In this document: piece by piece, positions 50,448 through 61,900 of the stretch
Position numbering within the stretch: the stretch's first letter is position 1
Layout: every line of letters begins with the position of its first letter
From: Chamaecrista fasciculata
Taxonomy: Eukaryota; Streptophyta; Magnoliopsida; Fabales; Fabaceae
Assembly (NCBI GenBank): GCA_003254925.1
Contig: QANZ01046144.1
Span: 299,413 to 363,412, forward strand
Reading direction: 5' to 3'
Length of the DNA: 64,000 bases
The notes under the pieces: model-generated
Database searches by the model: none
What the model was told of the DNA's origin: nothing
The model's input: the letters and a program-made list of their open reading frames with translations, nothing else
Position numbers and translations under genes: made by a program

Positions 50448-53400
50448 ATGAAGCAAGGGACAACGGCGCCGCCTCCTGCTTCACCGCAGCATCCGCCGGC
50501 GGCAGGATCAACGGTAAGAAGTGTTTGCAAGAGTCTAACGCCGTCTCGCTTCAGAGCTTCTCTCAAGGCCAAAGAACCTCCAAAATCACCAGAGGCCATT
50601 AATGGGGTATCATCATCATCATCATCATCAAGAGCCAGGTCTGTACCTCCAGACTTGAAGAACAATTCAAAGGCCAAAAGGGGTCTTTTTCTCAACAAAC
50701 CAAAATCTGGTGAGGTAGTTGTGGGATCTCCGAAGGCCAAGGAAGCTGACGAGGCCAAAATTGTGGTGGGTCGTTTTGTGAACCGTCCGGCGGTGGAGCA
50801 ATTTGCTCGGCCGGTGCGACGGCGGTCTGCGGATTTTAGCTTGAAGAAGAATGAAGATGACCCGAGTGGGAAGAATAAGAAGGAATTACAGGAGAAGCTT
50901 GATTTGAGTGAAGATTTGATCAAGAATCTGCAGTCTGAAGTGGTGGCCTTGAAGGCTGAGTTGGATAAAGTTAAGAGCTTGAACGTTGAATTGGAGTCTC
51001 AGAACAAGAAGCTCTCTGAGAATCTTGCTGCTGCTGAAGCTAAAATAGCTGCAGTTAGCACCCGTGAAAAGGTGATAATTATTGTCCTTTTACGCTTTCT
51101 ATTTCCAAGTCTTGACCCCTTTTTTCATGATCCTTTACTATGGTTTGATTGGGGTCTTCCTTGCTTGTTTTAGTTTGAATAATAGAAAAATGAGACTCTG
51201 TATATATATATGGTTATCAATTTATTTAGAAATTAATCTAATATTTGTCTTGGATGAAGAAGGCGACAATTGGAGAGCACCAGAGTCCCAAATTTAAAGA
51301 TATACAGAAACTCATTGCTGACAAATTGGAGCGTTCAAAAGCCAAGAAGGAAGCTACTATTGAAGCAGTTTTTGTTAAAGCACCAACAGCAATTCATGTC
51401 ATTCCTGAAGCTGCAAGTAAAGGAAGAAAACCTCCACCATGCCCATGTCTTCCACCGCCGCCACCACCACCACTGCCACCGCCAATCCCGTCCCGGCCTC
51501 CAGCGAAAGCCCCTAATACCCAAAAAGCCCCTGCTCTTGTGGATTTGTATCATGCTTTAAAGAAGCAACACGAAAAGCAAGATCTAAAAGGATCAGGGAA
51601 TTATCGTAAACCTGTGGCTACAATTGCACACAATAGCATCGTTGGAGAAATTCAAAACCGTTCAGCTCATCTTTTAGCAGTAAGGACAATTAATTTTTGG
51701 TTATGTTCTTGGTGTATGTGATAATGACTTTAGAGTTTGTGCCATTGATGGTTGACTATCCTATCCAGATAAGGACAGACATTGAAACGAAGGGCGATTT
51801 CATTAATGACCTTATAAAAAAGGTGGTAGAAACAGCCTACTTGGATATAGAAGATGTCCTGAAGTTTGTAGATTGGCTTGATGGCGAACTCTCATCATTG
51901 GTAAGTTTTAACAATATCTATTGATTTATTGGGCCAAGTTCTCAAATCTGAAAAATATATCCTGAACAATAGAAATTTAGTATATATTTTTTTTCAGACT
52001 AATGACTAAATAGGCGTGCTGATTTAGAATTGATTATGTTCGCCCAAGTAGAATCATCTATAGTTCTGCAATGTTTTATATTTTTTTTCTTGGTCCGTGT
52101 TGTTTTAGTGGATAATCTAGATCCCTTAAGAACAGCTTGTTGAGTGCATATGTTAAGTCAATCAATTTTTGTTGCTTGAAAAAAAAGTTTCATCAGTAAA
52201 TGAGGCATAGTTAAAAGAGAATTTGCATTGATAGCTCGAAATCCTGTCTTCTACAGGCTGATGAGCAAGCTGTGTTGAAGCATTTTAACTGGCCTGAGAG
52301 GAAAGCCGATGCCTTGCGTGAAGCCGCAGTTGAATACCGTGAGCTTAAATTGTTAGAACAGGAGATTTCCTCATACAAGGATGACCCTGATATTCCATGT
52401 GGGGCTGCCTTGAAGAAGATGGCCAGCTTATTAGACAAGTAAAAATAATATATGCAGATATTTATTTTATTTTATTAATTTGATACATGCCAGAACTATA
52501 AAATGGGGATGCTAATTCTGTCTTCTCTCTCTCTCTTCTCATTGTGATAGGTCCGAGCGGAGCATTCAGAGGCTAATCAAGCTGCGGAATTCTGTCATGC
52601 GTTCATATCAAGACTACAAAATTCCCACTGCTTGGATGCTTGATTCAGGAATCATGTCCAAGGTATCTGTTTGCAGAAGTTGCACTTAAATTTTGCAAAT
52701 AAACCTCCAAGAGTTGCGGTGAAAGATTTTTTTTTTTTTCCTTTTTTCGGAAGACTTGAAACTGCTTTTCCTTTCTTCTAATCCAAAGCTCACAATCCAA
52801 CCTTTCATAATCATGCTGAATTTAATAGTTACTGTTGTAATACTTGAGTTGAGTTGATTTGCAATGTACCATCTCTTTTCAGATAAAGCAGCATTCTATG
52901 ACTCTGGTCAAGATGTACATGAAAAGAGTGACAATGGAGCTCGAATCTATTCGGAACTCGGACAGAGAATCAAGTCAAGAATCTCTTCTGCTCCAGGGTG
53001 TACATTTTGCATATAGAGCTCACCAGGTGATTTTTTTGAGCAACTATCTGGTAGTTGTAAGAATGTTCAGAACTGTGTGATCAGAACATATTGCCTTAGG
53101 TTGAAGGCTTATATATTGCCATATAAAATACATAAGCACAATCACAAGGACAAATCCAGTATGCTAAATTGAAGAACAAGTAGTTTGTTTACAATCACCA
53201 GCTGGCTATTTTATGTATGTAACAATTAAATGATAGCCTTACTCCAATAGTTTTGGAAATTTAGGAAAAGTAAATTGCATTGATAATGCATGTGAACCAG
53301 TTTATTAATTCTTGAATTGTATCTCTACAAAGAAGAATAACAATATGTAGGGATATACACTATTCAAGCGGCATATGCTAATTATTGGAATGAAAAAAAG

Positions 53401-53651
53401 AAAGATATTCCTTATTTCAAGTAGATGAAGAATTTATTCCAATTTTAGATTTATTTTAAGCCTCTGTCATACTAGCTGAAGCTGTCAACTTCTGTGGTGG
53501 ATACATTTTTGAAATTATCTGCTATGTTATTTTTCAGTTTGCTGGAGGTTTGGACTCAGAAACATTATGTGCATTTGAGGAAATAAGGCAACGCGTACCG
53601 GGGCGTCTAGCAGGATCTCGAGAACTTTTAGCCGGAATAGCAACATCATGA
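50448..53651 (+). CDS. CHUP1-like coiled-coil, proline-rich protein
   Basis: Seven exons: 50448-51071, 51260-51679, 51769-51900, 52257-52438, 52551-52662, 52883-53026, 53538-53651. They sum to 1728 nt, 575 residues, in frame throughout. Residues 1-140 are basic and Ser/Pro-rich; about 141-208 form a heptad coiled coil (KKELQEKLDLSEDLIKNL); about 262-290 is a polyproline run; about 295-575 is the conserved CHUP1-type C-terminal domain (GDFINDLIKKVVETAYLDIE, FVDWLDGELSSL, SERSIQRLIKLRNS, MTLVKMYMKRVTMELE). In CHUP1 this region works with actin in chloroplast positioning; relatives such as IPGA1 act on microtubules. The long N-terminal coiled coil and outer-envelope anchor of CHUP1 itself are absent, so this belongs with the shorter relatives (At1g48280 type, from memory). 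A TTG-led in-frame extension upstream is not used; 50448 is the first ATG in frame. Confidence 0.93.
50609..50629 (+). repeat. (TCA)n microsatellite in a CHUP1-like exon
   Basis: Repeated ATC/TCA codons give a short Ser run (SSSSSS) in the protein. Likely length-variable. Confidence 0.7.
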
Positions 53652-55470
53652 GAAGCTACTGATTTTTGGTGCTAGACCTAATGGTTAGAAGAATTAGCAA
53701 TTAAGCATTATTTATTGTTTACTTTTTTTCTAATCTCCACTGGTCAATGCTTTGAAGAAGAATACTAAGTTTCAGCAGTTCATAAGTAATATGGAGTAAC
53801 ATCAAGAGATTTTGAAGAGAAACATCCTATAGATTAGTTGAGTGACAAAGGAGAATCTACTGTCTAAAATTTTCAATTGTGTAATCATCTATGCATATGT
53901 AGTTTTATTTTTATTTCTGTTTCTGTAAAAAAATAACGAAAACGTTGCCATGTTTAGGTACAATACTTAACGTTTACTGAGTTACTGTAATAATTAACCG
54001 CCATGGTCAATGCATCTATATTAGGTGCTTCTTTGAATTATTACTTTTTATATATATATAATTGAATTATTACTTTTTAATTTAGTTCTTGCATCCTCAT
54101 AACACTCATAACATATCTATATCTTGAGAAACTACTTGTTAGATTCAATTTCTTTAGTTTTAACTGCATCTGTTAATCACATCAGAGGTGACAATCCAGA
54201 AGTTTGAATATTAAGGAAATGGATCTTATTGCCAAAGGTTGTTTATTGCTCATGAGCCATGGCAGTATATATAAATTGGGTTTGATGAAATATCTATATC
54301 TTAAATTCTTAATCTGCTCAAATTTTGTACGGTATATTACTTCAACATTGTTGTTTCTGTTAACATCTCAGTGACAAGAAAAAGAATTCTATAACATTAT
54401 TGAGTTTCATTTGTTATTATTCTGATTGGATGGGTCATGGGCCAAATATCTTATCTTTAAGCCATAAAGTTAAATTTTGGCCTAAAAAATAAAACACATA
54501 AAGTTAAAAAGAATGCTTGGCTTATAAGAATATTCATTCATTCTTAGAATTTGATTCTCTTTAATAAGCGAAAGTGCATCATGTACCTTTATCAAAAGTC
54601 AACCGTGTGTCTATTACCTCGCGTGGATGCCTTCTAATACTCTAATTATATTTAATAAATGGATAAATAAATAATAGTAATTATTAAAAATTTCAATATA
54701 ATGATATTATAAGTAGATAATTTATCGTTATTTAAATAAAAAATAATACATAAACGATAAAATAAAATTTTAGTTGATAAAATATATTCAGCAACCCACT
54801 GATAAATAAAATGTTTGGGTAAATAAAGGATTTCAAGTTATAATAAACATAATGAAACAAAGGTTTAATTTAGATATTTTATCTAACTGAATTTACATAA
54901 CTAAATGAATACCAAATTTTTTTAATCTAAATAATATATTGAAGTATAACTATTACGTTGTGAGTTGTGACAAATATCTCTATTTTTAATCTAATTTTTC
55001 TAATTATAAATATTAAAATTTAAAAATATATTAAATTTATAAATTTTAACTTAAAAAAATAGATATTATAAATATTATATAGTTTAAATCTCAATCTAGT
55101 AATTATATATCTAAAAAAAAATATTATAAATGCTAAGTTTAAGTATAGATATTAAACTTAAATTTAACTTAAAAAAAATCGAATAATTATATTTAAATCT
55201 TTCAAATTTAAAAATAAATTTAGATAACATCTATGTGATATATGATTATAATAAAATACAAATATTAATTTTAATTATCAAAATATCTTTTAAAAATTAC
55301 ATAATCGCGGTTTAAAATATATAAATTTTCATAATATATTTGACTTAAATAAGACTTCCTAAATTATTTCAACATTTAATCATTTTCATCGATTTAATTT
55401 GGTTAACAACTAAAATAATGAAATTGAAGTTGATTACATTCTTACGTAGTTACAAGTTACATGTCAGTGC
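53652..55470. other. CHUP1-like 3' UTR and AT-rich intergenic region
   Basis: Very AT-rich from about 54600 to 55380. No gene or repeat recognised before the ACGT cluster. Confidence 0.4.
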
Positions 55471-55699
55471 CACGTCAGTAAATTTACTGACAAAAGCAAG
55501 CAAAGTTGACACCTGGCACCACTTGGCTACCATATTAACCGTACGATATATAGACTACATCATCGAACGGCATGGATCTATCTTGTTCGTGTGCCGGAAC
55601 GAGGGAAACACGTGGAAACCATAAACAGTCACATGCCTCCGCGCGCGAAACCGGAGACCTGACACGTCACCAAATACCAATCCCAGACGTCCACGTAGC
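55471..55699 (+). promoter_or_regulatory. Cluster of ACGT-core (ABRE/G-box) sites upstream of the DGAT3-like gene
   Basis: CACGTCAG (55471), ACACGTGG (55608-55615), ACACGTCAC (55662-55670) and CCACGTAG (55691-55698) fall within about 230 bases, ending about 160 bases before the start codon. Such ACGT cores bind bZIP factors in ABA and light responses. The site list is read directly; the function is inferred. Confidence 0.5.
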
Positions 55700-55857
55700 A
55701 TTTATTTTTTGAATCCTATCTCTTTCGTTTCTTCTAGGAAACGAGAGAAGCAGAATAGAAAGAAGAAGAAAGTCAGAAACCAAAAATTACATTCCCACCT
55801 TCGATTCTTTTGGCGAGTTGAAGGAGGGTTTCAATTTCATCGTCGACGAGGTTAGCT

Positions 55858-57702
55858 ATGGAGGTATCAGGAGCCGTTCTTAAGGGACTCACTTGCGTCT
55901 CCGGCGCCGGCGTCGATGGCCGGTCTTTTTCCCGGCGATTCGTGGCTGTGGGTGACAGTGTTCGTGTTAGGGTTTCGGGAATGCTCAGAATGGATTCTGG
56001 GTTTGTCGATAATGGGCATCTACAGTATTATCAGGCTTCGTCGTCGCCGATCAGGTGTGGTTGTGGGGACAAGCAAAAGGGTTCCTCTGTTCTGACGACT
56101 AAGAAGAAGTTGAAACTGCTCAAGGGGTTGTCTGAAGGCTTGTCGATGGCCTCTCAGTTGGGGTTTTCCTTGGATTCGGAAAAGCCTACTTTTTTGGATG
56201 AAGTTCAGGGAAAGTCAGCTCTGGTGAGCTTGATTTGTCTTTATTGTTATCTTAACTTATCTTTTTACATGAATTTTCTCTACTATGGCTTGCCTAATAC
56301 TATGCCTTAGAATTTAAGCGATTATTAATGTTAATTTTAAGTTATGATAGAGAATTACAGTTTTTTTTTTTAAAGATTCACCAATGGATTATTGATTTTC
56401 TTAATTCAAAATTAATTGTTTGTTTTTTGTGTTAGCTGGTAATCTGGGTTGTGTTGTTTCATAGATTAGTTGCAGTTGACTCTATTTAAATGGATAATTG
56501 GATATAGAAGAAAAAGTATTTATTCGTGGGTACTTTCTATCCTAAGAATAGAAGTTATCCATTTGTTCCCTTTCTGTTGGTTATTCCAATTCCAAATGCA
56601 GAAAAAATGCAAAAGAACGGAGGTTCCACCTAAACAATATTTTTACTTGGTCTGAGTTGTTGGATGAAATTCAATGTGTGATGCCCCCAACGAGGTCCCA
56701 AACATTGGGAAAAAAAATCTTTCTTCCCTTCCCTTCATGCCCATTCATTATGCCTTTTTTTCTTTGAAGTTATGCCAGCTTGAAGTGTTTAACATCGAAG
56801 GGGTACTGCAAATCTGTGTGATATACTTGTTTGTGAAGTATAGATAGAGTTCGTCCTCCATGATCTCTTGGGTGTCAGTTTTATATGATCTTTGCTATTT
56901 TCAGGATGCTGCTGAGGTACTGCTCAAACAACTAGAACAACTGAGAGCTGAGGAGAAAGAAATGAAGAGACAAAAGAAAGCAGAGGAGAAGGAAATGAAG
57001 AGACAAAAGAAACAAGAGAAGGCCAAGCTCAAAGAATCCAGAATGAAAACTGCACCTGATTGTGAATCATCATCATCATCTTCATCTGAATCAAGTGACA
57101 GCGACTGTGGAGAGACAATTGACATGAGTAGCCTGAGAGCAAGTGCTGCCCTTGCTTCAGCAACACTAGAAAAACCGCCTCTACCTGTTCAGGAGGTGAC
57201 CGTGCCTGTGCTTTCCTTACCGAGCTCGTTGTCTCAAGCAGGGGCTACTGCTGTGGAGAAACTTTGTGATGTTAGTACTACTAATTATCATCCTGCTGAA
57301 ATCTCCAGAAATGATACTAATCTTGGCAGCGGTAGTGTTAGCTTAAAAGATGAAATTAGTATAGCTACCACTGCACCTCAAAAGAGGATTGAAGTTTGCA
57401 TGGGAGGCAAATGCAAGAAGTCAGGAGCACCTGCATTGCTTGAAGAATTTGAGAAGGTGATGGGGACTGAAGGTGTTGTTGTTGGGTGCAAATGCATGGG
57501 CAAGTGCAAAGTTGGTCCAAATGTGAGGGTTCAAAATGCTGTTGGTGATGATGGTGTAGCTATGGGACTGAATAATGATTCTGTTAAGATTCCAGCAAAC
57601 CCTCTGTGTCTTGGGGTTTCATTGGAGGACGTGGATGCAATTGTGTCAAGTTTCTTTGGGGAGAATCAGAGAGATATAGATATGGGAGGAGCTACTGCTT
57701 GA
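55858..57702 (+). CDS. DGAT3: DGAT3-type soluble [2Fe-2S] diacylglycerol acyltransferase
   Basis: Two exons, 55858-56223 and 56905-57702, give 1164 nt, 387 residues. The N-terminal region is rich in Ser, Gly and Arg, with a plausible plastid transit peptide. Residues about 123-175 are a highly charged helix containing an 11-residue tandem repeat (EEKEMKRQKKA), then a Ser/Asp run. The C-terminal domain (about 284-375) is a thioredoxin-like ferredoxin fold with C287-x4-C292 and C319-x3-C323, the expected [2Fe-2S] ligands. This architecture matches plant DGAT3 (At1g48300; peanut enzyme), reported to make triacylglycerol from diacylglycerol and acyl-CoA. The acyltransferase activity rests on family knowledge, as no membrane-bound O-acyltransferase motifs are present. 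Start: the first ATG after the leader, followed by MEVSGAVLKG. Confidence 0.9.
56950..57015 (+). repeat. 33-nt tandem repeat in the DGAT3-like coding sequence
   Basis: Two near-identical 33-nt units, starting GAGGAGAAAGAAATGAAGAG and GAGGAGAAGGAAATGAAGAG, encode EEKEMKRQKKA twice. This is a recent in-frame duplication of a charged helix. Confidence 0.85.
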
Positions 57703-58924
57703 TGATGGATAGAAGCAACAGAAATGACTCTACAACTATTTGTAGAAGTGAACCATTTTAGTCTCTAGGCTGGTGGACATGCAACCACTTGTTTAAGAAA
57801 CTGTAAATATCAAGTAACTGTATATATACAAATTATATCAGTGATACTATGCTTCCTTATTTGTTGAGGGAATTTATTTTCAGCTTCTTAAGAAAATTAG
57901 GCTTTCCTTTTCTTCGGGTTGTTTCGGATTGTAGTTATTCACGTCTTGGATAATTATTATGTATGCGTTGAGTTAAATATACATATACAATTGTTTGGCA
58001 GTTGATTTATTTGCCCAAATGTGTATTGAATTTTCATTTTTCTATTCAATTTTGTAACGCCTCCAGGACTCTAGGAGAGAATTCTCTCCTACAAGGAAGA
58101 TTTTCGTCGTGGAAAAAAGAAAATGATGGGTATCGCATTTAGGAGATTTTTATTAACTTATTATATCCTTAGATAATGTCATTCTTAAAAAATTGTTTTT
58201 GAAGCGTAAAACTTAATACTCATTTTCCCTTTGAGGAAGGAAATATGTCCAATTCCAGACATTTCAAGAGGAAAAAAAAAGACTGATATCGTAGGAAGAT
58301 GAATGCAGAATGGAAAGTAATGGAAACGTGTTTCTGTGCTCAGAAGAAAATTCTGAATCAGCAACATCATCTGAAATAGGAGAGAATTCATGTAACATAG
58401 GTGCACTGAAACATGTACACAATCTTTTGATTTTCCATTGAATAATATAACCTAAAAGTGTCATATATGTGAGTGTGCTCTGTACATGTCCCACAACATA
58501 AAGGACGAGAGGAGCAGAGGATGGGGAGAACACAGCCATGAAACAAGTTTTTAACCTGGGATATCTTGAGAGACAAGACAACTATTTTTAACCCCATATC
58601 AGAAAACTAATCCCCTCTTCAGAAACATATTTTATAAGGGGTTGATTCTAATAAACTAGTTTTACAAGCCCCCTTGTCAATAGATTTTAGCAAAATTTGC
58701 TTCAGAAAGGCCTCCATTTGACACTGGCATGAGAATAACAAAATGCATAAAATTGCCAATGTGAGCACCTGCTGTCATCAAGGAACTATATATAATAAGA
58801 AGAACTTCTGGACAATGACATCGCTATTGCTACAGCCTGCTGCATGAGTTTTAATAGACCCAAAGCGATGAATCATCCATGTATGTGCAAGAATCCTTTA
58901 ACCTCATTTTTTGGAAGTGAGGGA
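57703..58924. other. Convergent 3' flank between DGAT3-like and helicase genes
   Basis: The two genes end tail to tail with about 1.2 kb between stop codons. It holds both 3' UTRs and no recognisable repeat. Confidence 0.4.
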
Positions 58925-61900
58925 TCAGTATCGGGGGCGTTTGGGATTGGACTGCTGTTCCGGGTCATCCATGTTATTACACTTTCGCACAAAGGAGTCG
59001 AGAGTTTTCTGCTTCACAGGGCTATTTCCCGGCTGACTGGCTGAGACCTCCATGGTGTTCTCATGGCCATCCAACATCTGATAGGTCAAAAACAGGAATT
59101 CAGTATACATCTCTAAAACTTCAATTCAAACTATAAGACTCACTCAAGTATAAATCTTCCCCGAAGCTAAAAATAGCATGATATTTGGACTTCCATATCC
59201 TTTCACAATATGGAAAGGGCCAAATGGAGGATTTACTTTTACTTTCATTTTTGGAAAAATAATTATGAAAGGTCCCCAAGAAAAAGGGAGGTACCTGTCC
59301 CAAATTGTCCAATTTGCTCTGCACTACATCCCTATGAAGTGAAACCAAAAAAAATTATTAAAATATATTCAAAAGTCAAGAAGTCGTTACCTTACCTAGA
59401 ATACCATTGAAAAACATGGGAACCTACCATATGATATCGTCAACTGTGTCATTCGCTAGCAAGTAATATATATTTACTGAAGAAACCTGAAAAATAAAAA
59501 CTAGAAAGTCAATAGTCATCAGAGTACTTGGCGGTTGCAAAAAAAAAACTTCAGCAATCGTAGATCTTCTGGTAGCAGTTTCTTCACACGCTCCACAATA
59601 TTTGAAGTGAGCACATTGAGGATAAGATCCACAAACTGTTTCCAGGTATACCGCTAAGTACCAATGACATAAGGCAATAACATCAAAGATAAATAGGACT
59701 TCTCCAGTATGCATCCTCATTTTTAATTCTGATCTCAGGTTCAGAGTATATTTTCAACAATTAAGACATTATTATACTCTTTCCTAGTGTGAAATAATTT
59801 CTCTTAGAGGTCACCAATTCTAACAGAACAATGAAGGCTGACGCAAGGGGAAGCCTCATAACACTGGTGTGAAGTGCATCTAAAGTTACAGCCCGCCCAG
59901 GAATTCAAATTAATCAAAAGGCACAATGGTCCAAATAGTTCTCTTTTTTTTTCTTCTCTTTTTCAATTTTCTCAAATGAGCATACCTGACCAATTCGATG
60001 AGCACGGTCTTCTGCTTGAATTAGGTCGCCTGGTGTCCAGGACAATTCGGCAAAAATGACAGTACTTGCAGCAGTTAAAGTTAAACCAACTCCTCCAGCT
60101 CTGATAGATAGCTGCAGGAGAACACAGAAAAGTCTATTACAATATTGAACCACACATTACACCAGAGCTAGAGTCCAATACTACAATCTATCAAAAATCC
60201 CAAAAGTGAAGACAGAGGGATAATTAATTGCAAAGAACTATAAGAAGGAAATGACCATACCACTGCAGCTCTGATAGCATCTTTTTCCTGAAAATCTGTA
60301 ACCAATGCTTGCCTTGATGCAGCGGGTGTACTGCCATCAATCCTGATGCAACCTACTTTTTTTTTCTAGAAAGTAGGAACAATTGATTTAATTTAAGAGT
60401 TTATCATATCACTATAATCCGAGAAAAATTTTAGTGGTCTTACAATAAGAAAATCATGTATTGAATCCAGCATTGGCAGATGATGTGCAAATATAAGAAA
60501 CTTGCAACCTGCCTGCAACATCATTAGATATTCGTGTTACGAAATGCAGGCCAAATCAAATCATATTAAGTAAGACTACAACGAAATTGAAGATGTCACT
60601 TATTATTTATGAACAATACAATATGGTTTACTGTGCTAACATGCTCTGGGTTGGCTGAAGGGAAATTTGTAGGGATCAACAACCATCTACAGATAAATGT
60701 TCTAACTCGAACTTTCAGGAAATCTTCTCAACAATCATTTGTTCATATTTTATCTGGTACAAATTAGGTGTTTTTATCATGATATGACCAGTCAACCCAG
60801 TACACCAAATGCTCTTCTGCACAAGTGTCTAAATTATGGGTCAGTTCGTTTGCGCTTATAATAAAATCTACTCTGATTATAATCAGAGTATAATTATAAT
60901 CAAAGTTGATTATTTGTGTATTGGTGTTTGGATGAAAGTTGATTATTTGGTGTGAAATTATTGAAATGGTATGTAATGATTGTGGTTGGTAGATAGAAGG
61001 GTAAGAAAGTTGATAGATTATATAGGGGTAGAAATGGAAGAAAAAGTTGGAAAAAGTAAGATGTGATTTGACTAATTATCAAAGTGTGTTTGGATGTGAT
61101 TGTTGTTTTTAAAAAAATCAGATTTTGTCACTGTTTGCTTTGGGAATCGTGAAAATATGATTATAATCATAGGCAACTTGTGAGGTGTTTATTTCGTTTG
61201 GTCGACCATTCTATTTTTGCCTCCGAAATGGTGGACCAAAAGGACTAAAGTGTAATAATCAGGCCCCGACATTCGGTGGACTATCAAAAAAAATGGTCCA
61301 CTGTTTGGCACAAGATGAGAGAGAATGTAAAAAAGCACTCCGGACCCGAAAAAAAATTTCAATGTGGCTCATTTCAGGTATTCGGTCGACCATTTTTTGC
61401 ATCGATGGACCGAACATCGGGCCTGATAGCATTCTTAGGTTGAAATTCGGTCGACCATTTTTTGAACCGGTGGACCGAACGTCGGGCCTGATATCATTCT
61501 CAGGTGGATATTCGGTCCACCGTTGACAGAATCGGTCGACCATTTCAGGTAAATTACTATTTTAGCCTTGTGATGTGTGATTGAATGTATTAGAGTATAG
61601 GTAATTATAGGTATATATATATAGGGGTATAAGTGTAATTGGGTGTGTTTGATTATAAAAAAATCAAGATTATAATTTGATCAGAAAATAAACGCAAACG
61701 AACATGCTTATTACGATTATAATCAAAGCAGATTATAATCAGAGCACAAACGAACTGGGCCTAAATTATATAGTGGCACAAGAAAATATAAATGGTGATT
61801 TTCTGTCACATTCCATTTGAGACCCAAAATTATAGACATTTTTCCATTTAGATAAATATCTAATTTAGTGCTCGGAACTTTAATGAACCAGTGTAAAAGA

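Noticed and set aside
61185..61543. Two overlapping frames (113 and 94 codons) on opposite strands
   Set aside because: Both come from the tandem repeat of the intronic transposon, which keeps both strands open by chance.
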